DNA of 64,000 bases. Origin: Kriegella sp963975415. GTDB taxonomy: Bacteria; Bacteroidota; Bacteroidia; Flavobacteriales; Flavobacteriaceae. Each line of letters opens with the position of its first letter. Position 1 is the first letter of the stretch. Below are positions 54,439-63,349 of the stretch, in pieces. The notes beneath the pieces were generated by a model. It was not told the DNA's origin, ran no database searches, and saw only the letters and a list, made by a program, of their open reading frames with translations. The position numbers and the translations under genes were made by a program. The stretch is taken from contig NZ_CAXBGN010000004.1 in the NCBI RefSeq assembly GCF_963975415.1, positions 124,001-188,000 on the forward strand, given 5' to 3'.

Positions 54439-55646
54439 TGATTTCCATACTCAGATATATTCAGCACATAGGCTGGCCCATAGCCGCTCTGTTTGCGTTT
54501 TTTCTACTAAATCCGTTCGACTTAGGATATTTAGCGGGCTACCTCTTGGTCCCTATAATATATACCCGAGGTGATTTTATTAAAACAAATCTTGATTCTT
54601 CTTTTTTTATCCTTTTTGTTTTTTCGGTGGTCTATGCACTATTCTATAGTTTTGACCCTAACATGCACATTCAGACATTTGTATTTTACATGTTCTTTCC
54701 CCCAACATTTTATCTCTTAGGAAAGTATTTTATTGGAAAAACTAAAAATGTCAGGCAACTTTATGTTCTTTTTTTTATTGTTGGTTGTCTCTATTCTTTT
54801 ACCGCGTTGGCTTCTGTAGCATTGAATCTATTAAAGGGAGGCTTTGCCCAATATGATCGTACTATAGGGATTTTTTGGACAGGAAGACCAGTAACGGCTA
54901 CTTTAATGGCAGCCTTCTTCACCTATAACATGTGTATTCCCACTTTACTTTTAATTCCCCAGAAAAGATTTAAATTGGTTTATAAACTTGGGGCAATAGG
55001 TATTTTTATTGTTTCGCTTTTATGTACGTTTAGGCTAGGTAGTAGAACTCAACTTGCCATTTGCCTACTCTCTATCGTAATGGGATTATTTTTCATAATA
55101 CCGAAGCAATCGACGAAACAGAATCTCCGACTTTTTGGGATCATGATAGTTATGGCGCTTGTGCTCTTAAGGTTTGTTTCATTTGACTTAGATGCTGATT
55201 ATCTATCAGTCTTGGGAAATAGATTGCAAGAGAGCGAAGATACCGGCACCGCAGGGAACAGATCTCAGCGTTGGGCAAAATCTTTAGGTAATTTATTTAG
55301 CAAACCCTTCGGATGGGAACGTTCTGAATTTGGCTATAGTCACAACCTATGGTTAGATGTGGCTCAATCTACGGGACTGCTCCCCTTTTTACTGTTATTA
55401 ATTTTCACCATTAAGAGTTCACTAAAGATTGCCAAGGTGATACTTGTCAAGAACCAGAATTTACCGTTTCGTACGATGATGATCACTTACTTTATGGCTA
55501 CTCACCTACTATTTTTCGTAGAACCTGTAATGCTTGGGGCATTCTATATGTTCCTTCTGTTTTGTTTTTTTCAAGGAGCTACAAACGTCTACGTCAAGAA
55601 TTGGCTTAATAGTGAACCTATAAGTTCTACCGAACAAAATCAATAA
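54438..55646 (+). CDS. wzy: Wzy-type O-antigen/EPS polymerase (second copy)
   Basis: 402 residues with about ten hydrophobic helices. The conserved periplasmic part contains NRSQRWAKSLGNLFSKPFGW and YSHNLWLDVAQSTGLLPF (about 273-315), the Wzy_C-type HN motif. Sequence-dissimilar from the polymerase at 25041, consistent with a different repeat-unit linkage. Translationally coupled to the acyltransferase before it. Confidence 0.85.
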   Translation: MISILRYIQHIGWPIAALFAFFLLNPFDLGYLAGYLLVPIIYTRGDFIKTNLDSSFFILFVFSVVYALFYSFDPNMHIQTFVFYMFFPPTFYLLGKYFIGKTKNVRQLYVLFFIVGCLYSFTALASVALNLLKGGFAQYDRTIGIFWTGRPVTATLMAAFFTYNMCIPTLLLIPQKRFKLVYKLGAIGIFIVSLLCTFRLGSRTQLAICLLSIVMGLFFIIPKQSTKQNLRLFGIMIVMALVLLRFVSFDLDADYLSVLGNRLQESEDTGTAGNRSQRWAKSLGNLFSKPFGWERSEFGYSHNLWLDVAQSTGLLPFLLLLIFTIKSSLKIAKVILVKNQNLPFRTMMITYFMATHLLFFVEPVMLGAFYMFLLFCFFQGATNVYVKNWLNSEPISSTEQNQ

Positions 55647-55692
55647 TGCTTTAATGAAAATACCACCTTTTGGTTGGTAAAAAACAGGCCTT

Positions 55693-56724
55693 ATGAAAGG
55701 AAAAAAATTCTTATATCATATGCACTATTTCCGTGCATTTGCAATTTTGAATATTATGATGGACCATGTCTGGCTATACCCCGTACATCATGACAAGACT
55801 AACCCAGATGCCATTTTAATCGAATCTGCTCGAGAAGCTTTCTTCGGAGGGAGTACGATATATTTTATTATAATATCAGGATTTCTTTTTCATCACCTCA
55901 AGTTTAAATTTACCATTCCAAAATATTATATCTCAAAGATTAAAAACGTTGTCTCTCCGTACGTATTTTTCTCTGTCCTAATTCTAGCCCTAACCACATT
56001 TTTAGGTTCCGTGGTAAACTCTTCGATACTCGATTTTCTAGCGAGTATTCCCAATGTTCTTATCCATGGAACGGCATTAGGCCCGTTCTGGTATATACCC
56101 TTTATAATCCCAATTTTTGTGGTTAGTCCACTACTTTTAAAAATTCCTGAAAAAACATTTATCAAAATAGCTCCTTTTCTCTTTCTTTTACCCCTCTTAG
56201 GTACTAGAACCGGAACCACATTGAGTTTTGGTCTCTATTTATATCTGTTTCCCATTTATTTAATGGGTTTCTATTTGTCAATGAACTATTCCCTCATAAT
56301 GTCTAAGGTTAGCCAGTATCGAACACAGCTCGGCATTATAGCGGTACTCGCCATAATTACAACGTTTTATTTTCGAATGGAGTCAATAGATGATATTAAT
56401 AGAAACTTATATCAGTCTGTACTCTACATCAAAAACATATCTATTTCAATGGTCGTTTTGTCCATTATGAAGAAAAATGAAGACAAGCGGTCGAGGTTGT
56501 TGAACAGCTTGGCAAATTATAGCTTTGCTTTATTTTTTCTGCACGATTTTATAAACTACAAAGTTATCGTTGTATCGAGAAAAATAAGTTCTTTAATAGA
56601 TTATAACTATACTTTTATCTGGTCGTTGATTTGGGCGATTTTCGTTATTGCCTTGACCTGGCTCTTATGCATTATCGGAAAAAAAATAACCGGAAAATAT
56701 TCAAGACCTTTGATGGGGGCTTAA
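55693..56724 (+). CDS. Acyltransferase-3 family membrane protein (OafA-like)
   Basis: 343 residues with about ten hydrophobic helices. The N-terminus has MHYFRAFAILNIMMDHVWLY, matching the family R-x-x-A-x4-x-x-x-DH motif with catalytic His in MDHV. It transfers acyl groups (often acetyl) from the cytoplasm to sugars of a glycan at the inner membrane. Together with the hexapeptide enzymes it suggests an acylated polymer. Confidence 0.85.
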   Translation: MKGKKFLYHMHYFRAFAILNIMMDHVWLYPVHHDKTNPDAILIESAREAFFGGSTIYFIIISGFLFHHLKFKFTIPKYYISKIKNVVSPYVFFSVLILALTTFLGSVVNSSILDFLASIPNVLIHGTALGPFWYIPFIIPIFVVSPLLLKIPEKTFIKIAPFLFLLPLLGTRTGTTLSFGLYLYLFPIYLMGFYLSMNYSLIMSKVSQYRTQLGIIAVLAIITTFYFRMESIDDINRNLYQSVLYIKNISISMVVLSIMKKNEDKRSRLLNSLANYSFALFFLHDFINYKVIVVSRKISSLIDYNYTFIWSLIWAIFVIALTWLLCIIGKKITGKYSRPLMGA

Positions 56725-56737
56725 GTTTATGCCTATT

Positions 56738-56755
56738 GACCAAAGAGAATTGGTC
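56738..56755. terminator. Weak terminator between convergent genes
   Basis: GACCAA, AGAGAA loop, TTGGTC, then TTTGTT. The 6-bp stem is short and the T-run interrupted. It lies between the convergent acyltransferase and WbuB-like genes. Confidence 0.4.
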
Positions 56756-56790
56756 TTTGTTCATATTTCTGGAAGAACACTAATAAAATA

Positions 56791-57966
56791 TTATGCTTCT
56801 ATTTTTATTCTGTCGGCAAGTAGATTTAACTGAGCATTAAAATCAAAATCACTTAATGCCCTATTCTGAATTTGAAGACGCCTTTCAAACGAAAAATCTT
56901 GGTGATTTATTGAAGCAATGACCTTATTTAAATCTTGGTAATTTGACGACTCGGCAATCCACCCTAACTCGCAACTCTCGATAATTCCTTCACCTTCACC
57001 TCCTCCAAAATAAAGCATAGGAAGGCCCAACCTGGCATATTCAAATATTTTCGAGGGCACCGATCCATAAATTCTATTCAATAGAGGAATTATGGTCACA
57101 TCGTAGCGCATTAGGGCACTATGCAATTCGTCTCTAGAGACCGAACCGTGGTAAATTATTGGTAAATTAGGATTCGCTTCGATAAATTCTTCGATTTTCA
57201 ACTGTTCAGCTCCCCCACCATAGATATGAAACTCAATATTATCATAAACTAAATTTTCACATAACTTATGAATCCCTTGCGCAATTCCGAGTAATCCTGC
57301 GTAAACAATTTTTATTTTATTGGATCTATCTCCTGTATCACTTAAGGACGGTGGTTTGAAATCTGGATAATTTCTATATAATACCGTTTCTTTCCCTGGA
57401 AATATAGAAGTAACGTGAGCTAGTATCTCTTCACTCTGCCCTAATATAACGTCTGCTCTTTTATAATTGATCCGTTCAATCTTCTCCAAGAGCCCGTAAC
57501 TGAAATTTTTCTTAAAAGCACCTAATTCCAGACCGGCTATCGGCCATAAGTCGCTTACATTCAATATAAGGTTACGCTTTTTTCTCTTTAAAAAAAGCAT
57601 ACTGGTAAAAGCCACCAATAAAGGCGGAGACTGCACTATCACTGTGTTTGGCACTTTATTTGTTATAAAAAAACAAACCAAACTTAAACTATATGATATC
57701 ATTGCGAACAAACGCAGTACTTTATTCTTTGAGTTACTGGCATACAACCAAAGACGATGAACCTTTATACCATTTTCAACCGAAGTTTTTTTAAAAGTCC
57801 CCCTATATTTCTTAAATATACGCCCAGTCGGATAATTGGGTAAGGGCGTAATAACCGAAACCTTAAAATCTTTTTTTGACAACCCTTCTGCCAGATGATG
57901 AATCCGGTTAGAAGCCGCTCCCGATTCTGGAGGGTAATAACTCGTAATAATCAAGATTTCCTGCAT
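56791..57966 (-). CDS. WbuB-like GT4 glycosyltransferase
   Basis: 391 residues, GT-B fold. The start ILIITSYYPPESGAASNRIHHLAEGL and VITPLPNYPTGRIF are typical of the WbuB/WcaI group, some of whose members transfer FucNAc or fucose. The C-terminal region has IYGSVPSKIFEYARLGLPML, in which Glu takes the place of the second E of the E-x7-E site. It follows the wecB-like gene by 8 bp in a two-gene minus-strand operon. Confidence 0.85.
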   Translation of the reverse strand: MQEILIITSYYPPESGAASNRIHHLAEGLSKKDFKVSVITPLPNYPTGRIFKKYRGTFKKTSVENGIKVHRLWLYASNSKNKVLRLFAMISYSLSLVCFFITNKVPNTVIVQSPPLLVAFTSMLFLKRKKRNLILNVSDLWPIAGLELGAFKKNFSYGLLEKIERINYKRADVILGQSEEILAHVTSIFPGKETVLYRNYPDFKPPSLSDTGDRSNKIKIVYAGLLGIAQGIHKLCENLVYDNIEFHIYGGGAEQLKIEEFIEANPNLPIIYHGSVSRDELHSALMRYDVTIIPLLNRIYGSVPSKIFEYARLGLPMLYFGGGEGEGIIESCELGWIAESSNYQDLNKVIASINHQDFSFERRLQIQNRALSDFDFNAQLNLLADRIKIEA

Positions 57967-57974
57967 TTTACGAA

Positions 57975-59069
57975 CTATAGATTATATATACCTGCTATTT
58001 CATCTACAATTCGCTCAGCAGCATGACCATCCCATAATTCTGGTATACTCCCTTTCTTCCATTTTCCTGAAAGTAGTACTGCAAAAGCTTCTTTAATTTT
58101 ATCCGAATCACTTCCCACAAGTACATTTGTACCAATTTCACAAGTTTCGGGCCGTTCAGTAGAATCTCTTAAGGTAATACATGGCACATTCATTACTGTT
58201 GTCTCCTCAGTAATCCCTCCTGAATCCGTCAGGACTGCAAAAGCATTCTTGACTAAATAATTGAAATGCAGATATCCTAAAGGCTCTATATAATGAAGGT
58301 TATCAAAATTCAAATTCAATCCTTCTAAAAGCTTTTTAGTTCTAGGATGTACCGGGAAAATGATAGGGAAATCTTTGCTTAACTCCACAAGCTGGGTTAT
58401 TAACCCTTTCAGTTGCTCTTCCTCGTCAACATTGCTTGGCCGGTGAAGGGTCATTACCATATATTTTTTAGCCTCTAGTTTCAATGCATCCCAAACCGGA
58501 GGTTTCACCAAACGCGATTCGTTTTTAAGCAGGGTGTCGATCATTACATTCCCAACAAAAAAGATTTTCTTATCAGAAACCCCAAGTTTCCTTAAATTCT
58601 CATTTGCGTAGGAAGAGGTTGTAAAGAAATAGTCAGTAAGGCTATCTGTAACAATCCTATTGATCTCTTCAGGCATATTCATATCACCTGACCTTATTCC
58701 TGCTTCTATGTGCGCAACGTCAATTCCCGCCTTCTTTGCTACAATTGCACAGGCCATTGTCGATGTAACATCACCCACTACAACGACCAAATCACAGGTG
58801 TGCTGTTCCAAATGCTTCTCAAAGCCTATCATAAGAGCCGCCGTTTGCTCTGCTTGAGTCCCACTCTTCACCTCTAGATTCACATCAGGAAATGGAATAT
58901 TTAATTCTTCGAAAAAGGTACCACTCAAATTCTTATCATAGTGTTGGCCTGTATGAACCAATTGATAAGTTATCTCATGTCCCTGTTGTTTCTTTTTGGT
59001 AATTGCCTCAATAATTGGTGCAATTTTCATAAAATTCGGCCGTGCTCCAGCAATAATAGTAATTTGCAT
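57975..59069 (-). CDS. wecB: UDP-N-acetylglucosamine 2-epimerase (non-hydrolysing)
   Basis: 364 residues. TIIAGARPNFMKIAPII (about 4-20), the His/Asp catalytic segments HTGQHYD (about 40-46) and HIEAGIRSGD (about 121-130), and LTDSGGITEE (about 282-291) match the WecB/MnaA family. The family interconverts UDP-GlcNAc and UDP-ManNAc. In loci with PglF/WbjB-type dehydratases, related enzymes (WbjD) instead make UDP-L-FucNAc, which fits the WbuB-like partner next to it. The exact substrate is not settled by sequence. Confidence 0.92.
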   Translation of the reverse strand: MQITIIAGARPNFMKIAPIIEAITKKKQQGHEITYQLVHTGQHYDKNLSGTFFEELNIPFPDVNLEVKSGTQAEQTAALMIGFEKHLEQHTCDLVVVVGDVTSTMACAIVAKKAGIDVAHIEAGIRSGDMNMPEEINRIVTDSLTDYFFTTSSYANENLRKLGVSDKKIFFVGNVMIDTLLKNESRLVKPPVWDALKLEAKKYMVMTLHRPSNVDEEEQLKGLITQLVELSKDFPIIFPVHPRTKKLLEGLNLNFDNLHYIEPLGYLHFNYLVKNAFAVLTDSGGITEETTVMNVPCITLRDSTERPETCEIGTNVLVGSDSDKIKEAFAVLLSGKWKKGSIPELWDGHAAERIVDEIAGIYNL

Positions 59070-59641
59070 ATTTGTCTTTTTACTTCAACTATTTTAATAG
59101 GATGTATATCACTATGATAAAACAAATTTTCAATCAATTCATCTGATTTTTTTCTAAGACGCCTTAGATTTTTATGAAGTGTGAAAATTTAGCTTTTATA
59201 AATAATTTCGGGGCAAAGATAGATTTATTTTTGATTATGGCTAAAGAGTATGTCTCTAGAGCATCTCCGCTTATAATGCGATGTACATACCGATAAAGGT
59301 TGAGCAGCAGATAAATGGGCCTTTTTTTAACGGTGGCGGCCTAATTCTTTGGTTATAATAACATAAAAATAACCTATAATTTGTTTCAAAGCGTATTGAA
59401 CACCTATTTTCGCGAAAATATTCGGCTAGATTAGTTAGCGATACTTGCTAAATGTCTATTGAGTAAACATTAAAATATCAACTTGTTTTATAAATTACCT
59501 TTAGTAGACTGATAAAATCGATAAATAACCTACGGTCAACATTTTATCTTTTTTTTGAAACATTCATCTAATTTTGCCATGGAAAGAAAACGATTAAATA
59601 TTTTCACCTTATTTTTACTCTCGCCACCACATTCAAAAACC
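59070..59641. other. Divergent intergenic region (572 bp)
   Basis: It lies between wecB (minus) and the second sugar transferase (plus). The only element seen is a TAATTTTG promoter box at 59569-59576. The rest is A+T-rich with no recognisable gene. If a TTG or upstream ATG is the true start of the transferase, the gap is shorter. Confidence 0.55.
59569..59576 (+). promoter_or_regulatory. -7-like promoter box (TAATTTTG)
   Basis: Perfect TAnnTTTG match. Transcription would begin near 59583, after the in-frame TTG and the ATG at 59579 but before the ATG at 59642. This favours 59642 as translation start. No clear -33 element. Confidence 0.4.
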
Positions 59642-61021
59642 ATGCTAAAACGCTCTAAACTTAATATTCCCGAAAGAAAGCTTATACTTTTTTTTGGTGA
59701 CCTTATTATCATTTCCTTTGGGTTATTTTTCTTTATAAATTCCGTTATAGATTCTCGTCCCAGACCAGAGATCGCCAATATCATTTTGACCTTTACAGGC
59801 TTCTTTATGTATTTCTTTCTGGCCTATGTGTTAAATTTCTACTATTTGGGCAAAGAATCGCGGTATTCCGTCGGACTGATAATGAAAGGCCTTGTGGTAA
59901 CCGTTCTTTTTATTTTTGTAGAAATTTTAAGTGCGGTTATTCTTTTTGATCTTAGTTTTTGGCGCGTCAATCTCTTAATTTTTCTTTTCGGGCTACCTTT
60001 TACCATACTCCTGTGGAGACGCATATTTACCTACATATTTAAATTCATTTCTACGACCAAGCATGTTCTTTACCTTTACAATAATCAATCGAAAGAGAAT
60101 AAAGACAAAGAAATAGAGGTGGTAAACGGTCTTGGCATTCATACTTTTTATGAAGTTCAGAAGGCAATGAATATCGATGACCCTAAATCGTTTCTTTCAG
60201 AAAAAGAGCTTCGTAAACTATCTAAAAAAGTTGACTCTTGGATCATCAACGTCGATACTCAACAGCCAATGCCAAAATTTATTGAGAAAACGATGTTGAA
60301 TTCTTTGGTAAAGGGCAAAGAGGTTATTACGTTTTCATCGTTTTACGAGAATATTTATGAAGCCATTCCTATAGTTTCATATAATCCCAATGATAGTTGC
60401 GCAGAAATATTACAGCTACAACATACCCGTGTCAGATATTTATACAAGATTTTTAATTTTACAGTAAATTTTCTTTTATGCTTTTTTGTTGGGTTTGTAT
60501 TCGCCCTAGTCACTCCTTTTGTGTACATTCTAAACTTTTTCTTTAATAGAGGACCCTTATTTTATACCCAAAAAAGAGTAGGAAGATTCGGCAAGGAATT
60601 TAAAGTTTATAAATTCAGGTCAATGGTCGTCGATGCAGAGAAATCTGGAGCTAAAATGGCCAAAAAAAATGATGCAAGAATTACCCCCTTCGGTAAAATT
60701 CTGAGGATGTTCAGGGTCGATGAACTACCTCAGATCATGTCGGTCATAAATGGAGACATGTTGTTTATAGGACCTAGACCTGAAAGAAAAGTGTTTGTTC
60801 GTAAATTAAATGAAATAACTCCATACTATAATATTAGACATTTGGTTAAACCGGGTGTGACCGGTTGGGCACAGGTAAAATATCGCTATGGGGAAAATCT
60901 CGAAGATTCAATACAAAAGCTGGAATATGACTTATACTATATTAAAAACCGAACTATCACCCTTGATTTAAGAATTATCTTCAAAACATTCACTACCATT
61001 TTGTTTTCACGAGGAATCTAA
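59642..61021 (+). CDS. WcaJ/WbaP-type initiating sugar-phosphate transferase
   Basis: 459 residues from the ATG at 59642 (MLKRSKLNIPERKL); a longer version of 488 starts at TTG 59555. About four N-terminal membrane helices, a central CoA-binding-like part, a further helix (about 275-303) and the catalytic PGT domain: KFRSMVVDAEKSG (about 325-337), the Asp-Glu dyad in FRVDELPQIMSVINGDMLFIG, GPRPERKVFV and VKPGVTGWAQVKYRYG. The polytopic form usually transfers phospho-glucose or -galactose to undecaprenyl phosphate. It starts the second polysaccharide; the compact PglC-type enzyme at 34147 starts the first. Followed by a strong terminator that ends the locus. Confidence 0.9.
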   Translation: MLKRSKLNIPERKLILFFGDLIIISFGLFFFINSVIDSRPRPEIANIILTFTGFFMYFFLAYVLNFYYLGKESRYSVGLIMKGLVVTVLFIFVEILSAVILFDLSFWRVNLLIFLFGLPFTILLWRRIFTYIFKFISTTKHVLYLYNNQSKENKDKEIEVVNGLGIHTFYEVQKAMNIDDPKSFLSEKELRKLSKKVDSWIINVDTQQPMPKFIEKTMLNSLVKGKEVITFSSFYENIYEAIPIVSYNPNDSCAEILQLQHTRVRYLYKIFNFTVNFLLCFFVGFVFALVTPFVYILNFFFNRGPLFYTQKRVGRFGKEFKVYKFRSMVVDAEKSGAKMAKKNDARITPFGKILRMFRVDELPQIMSVINGDMLFIGPRPERKVFVRKLNEITPYYNIRHLVKPGVTGWAQVKYRYGENLEDSIQKLEYDLYYIKNRTITLDLRIIFKTFTTILFSRGI

Positions 61022-61052
61022 TCGACACAGTACTTATTAACTAATATGTTTA

Positions 61053-61083
61053 GGGGTGCGACTAAAAGTCGCACCCCTTTTTT
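61053..61083 (+). terminator. Rho-independent terminator ending the polysaccharide locus
   Basis: Perfect 11-bp stem GGGGTGCGACT / AGTCGCACCCC with AAA loop and a T-run, 31 bp after the sugar-transferase stop. Confidence 0.92.
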
Positions 61084-61459
61084 ATAACACCTCTAAATCA
61101 CACAATACAAGACATTTGGCAATGCCCCCTTTACTGAGCTTTAACTAATTGTTTGGCAAACGTAATCTGCAATCTTTTAGGCATTTAGTAACACACCGGC
61201 CAAGAAATTCCATATGCTTTCAGCACTATTTATTCCTTCAGCATACTCCACAAATCAAATTACCGTGCCCTAGCCGTTTACTCCACCAGAAAAAAGCCAT
61301 ATTCGAGCCATTTCCTGTCCCTTCTTAATATGTTGTAGAGTCATTGGAACCTTATTTTATTGCTCCTCATAACTGCTTTAAATTCAAAAAACAATTGTGT
61401 ACTTAATGCAAAAAACCACTAGATTTCTCTTTTGGTACTTTCAATGACTATCTATTAAA

Positions 61460-61493
61460 AAAGGCGGTCTCTATAATAATAGAGACCGCCTTT
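61460..61493 (-). terminator. Terminator of the ompA-like gene
   Basis: Perfect 14-bp stem AAAGGCGGTCTCTA / TAGAGACCGCCTTT with a 6-nt loop. Read on the minus strand it ends in a T-run, about 55 bp after the ompA-like stop. Confidence 0.9.
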
Positions 61494-61548
61494 CTAATGC
61501 ATATTGGTGATTAATCAAACATCGCTTAATACAACCATAAATAGGATA

Positions 61549-62730
61549 CTAAAATTTCGTAGCAATAAACTCTGATCTACGATTAACCTTGTGTTTTTCT
61601 TCGGTACAGTAGGTATTGTCATCACAATCATTCAATAACCTATCTTCTCCATAGGCCTCAGCTTGTAGCCTTTTCGAATCTATTCCCTTTTTAACTAAGT
61701 AACCCTTAGTTTGATCCGCCCGTTTCTGGGATAGCCATTGGTTATATTGAGAGGTGCCTCTTGCATCAGTATGGGAGGTGACTTTTAGCTCCAACTCAGG
61801 TAGCTCCTGCATCAAGTTAGCAAGCTTATCCAAAACGCCAAGAGATTCCTTTTTAATATATGAAGAGTTTAAAGCGAAATAAATAAACCCTAATCGCCTA
61901 ATTCTATCTTCAATATCATTTTTGCGCTTGTTTTCTGCCTCGATTTTAGCTTTTTCTGCATCGGCCAACCGCTTCTGTTCTTTTTCCAGAGCCAATCGTT
62001 CCGCTAAAGCAGCGGCTTCTTTGGCCCTATTGACCGAAGCTATAGAATCTTGTACACGTTCCCGTTCTTTCGCTATTTCTTCTATTAAGGCCAGCTTTTC
62101 CGATCCTTTCTTCGACAAACCCTTCTCGATGCCAAAACGGTAAACGACTCCTGCGCTGTGCTGAATGTGGTTTGTGGCGCCATTATCTCCCATAGCCCAT
62201 TTTCCACTTGAACTGAGGTCTAGTCCCCATTTATCCGAGAACCAAGTTCTAAAACCAACAACAGCATTATAAGTGCCTCGTGGAATATTACTAGCATCGG
62301 TGTACCCGAGGCCAATTCCTACGTATGGATCGAACCATCCTGTCTCTCCTATTATTTTATTGAGATCATAACTTAGTCTAGAATCTATACCAAAATAATT
62401 GATATCATCAGGATTTGCAAAACCATCGATAATAAAACCTTTTTTGTATTTGTTGTACGTTCCTATGATTTCAAGACCCAAACCACTTTTAAAATACCTT
62501 CCAATGTTTATTCTCGAAGGAAAAGCAACGGCATTCCATTGGTTCTTGATGGTAGTAAAATCATTAAAAGCATCTCCGGAATCATCTACAATATTGTAGC
62601 CTAGTCCTATCATCCAAGAACTGGTTACAATGCTGTCCTTTGAGGTAAGTTTTACATCTTCTTCCTGTGATAAAATCTGGCCGAAAGTAAATAATAGGCA
62701 TATGGCCAAAGCCTTTCTACGAATTTGCAT
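61549..62730 (-). CDS. OmpA-family outer-membrane protein
   Basis: 393 residues. A Sec signal peptide (about 1-21) precedes an 8-stranded beta-barrel-like region (about 36-200, WMIGLGYNIVDD, YVGIGLGY). A charged coiled coil rich in A/E/K (about 215-275) follows, then an OmpA C-terminal peptidoglycan-binding domain (about 280-393) with the motif TSHTDARGTSQYNQWLSQKR. It links outer membrane and cell wall. It lies outside the polysaccharide block, behind its own terminator. Confidence 0.9.
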   Translation of the reverse strand: MQIRRKALAICLLFTFGQILSQEEDVKLTSKDSIVTSSWMIGLGYNIVDDSGDAFNDFTTIKNQWNAVAFPSRINIGRYFKSGLGLEIIGTYNKYKKGFIIDGFANPDDINYFGIDSRLSYDLNKIIGETGWFDPYVGIGLGYTDASNIPRGTYNAVVGFRTWFSDKWGLDLSSSGKWAMGDNGATNHIQHSAGVVYRFGIEKGLSKKGSEKLALIEEIAKERERVQDSIASVNRAKEAAALAERLALEKEQKRLADAEKAKIEAENKRKNDIEDRIRRLGFIYFALNSSYIKKESLGVLDKLANLMQELPELELKVTSHTDARGTSQYNQWLSQKRADQTKGYLVKKGIDSKRLQAEAYGEDRLLNDCDDNTYCTEEKHKVNRRSEFIATKF

Positions 62731-62854
62731 AAGTTTATAATTTGGGACAATTAATATGTAAAATTAGGCAGACTAGCCTTTTTCAGAGAAAAAAAACTTT
62801 AAAAAGTAAGAATATTCGTTAGATAGTTGAAATGCCAAAATCATCGATTTGAGG

Positions 62855-63349
62855 TCACTTTCCTTTAACAATAATCTCTTTTTGGGTAAGGGGCAAAGTG
62901 TAAATACTGAAAGGGTTTATAAGTGCTCCACCGGAAGTTCCCTCTGGTCGGTTCAATTGCAAAACCAAAGTGGCAGGGTCGTCCTTTAAAATGGAAAGTT
63001 CGGGCTTTTCAATGCCGCGTTGTAAGCCACCACACAGAATAACGGCCATTTCTTTACCAAAATCTATTTTCGGAACCGGAAGTCCAGGTTTTCTAGTCCT
63101 GTTTATTTTTGAAAAGAAAGTTTGCAATCTTTTGATGTCATTTATAATCAAAACTTTGGTAGAATCACCTCCGCCATAATTATCTTGTAGAAGCAAGGTC
63201 AGCCCATCATTATCATCGGAAGTTCTCTTTTCCAAGGCATTCTTTTGTGCATTGCATGAAAGAAGTACACCTAAAATACCACCACAAAGTACAACTACTT
63301 TTGACTTAACTGTACGACTCTTTAAAACGACCTTTATACGCTTTTTCAT
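62855..63349 (-). CDS. Small lipoprotein, PrcB-like C-terminal domain
   Basis: 164 residues. A basic N-terminus and hydrophobic stretch end in LLSC (C about 32), a likely lipoprotein signal, though the start codon overlaps the bshA stop by 44 bp and the real start may be later. Residues about 90-160 (KEMAVILCGGLQRG, IYTLPLTQKEIIVKG) resemble the C-terminal domain of PrcB-type protease-complex proteins. Function unknown. Confidence 0.6.
   Translation of the reverse strand: MKKRIKVVLKSRTVKSKVVVLCGGILGVLLSCNAQKNALEKRTSDDNDGLTLLLQDNYGGGDSTKVLIINDIKRLQTFFSKINRTRKPGLPVPKIDFGKEMAVILCGGLQRGIEKPELSILKDDPATLVLQLNRPEGTSGGALINPFSIYTLPLTQKEIIVKGK

Larger units (their letters stand above)
61022..61548. 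other. Intergenic region at the right border of the polysaccharide locus (527 bp)
   Basis: It is bounded by two terminators (61053-61083 and 61460-61493). The sequence between them has no recognisable gene, repeat or attachment site. Confidence 0.7.
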
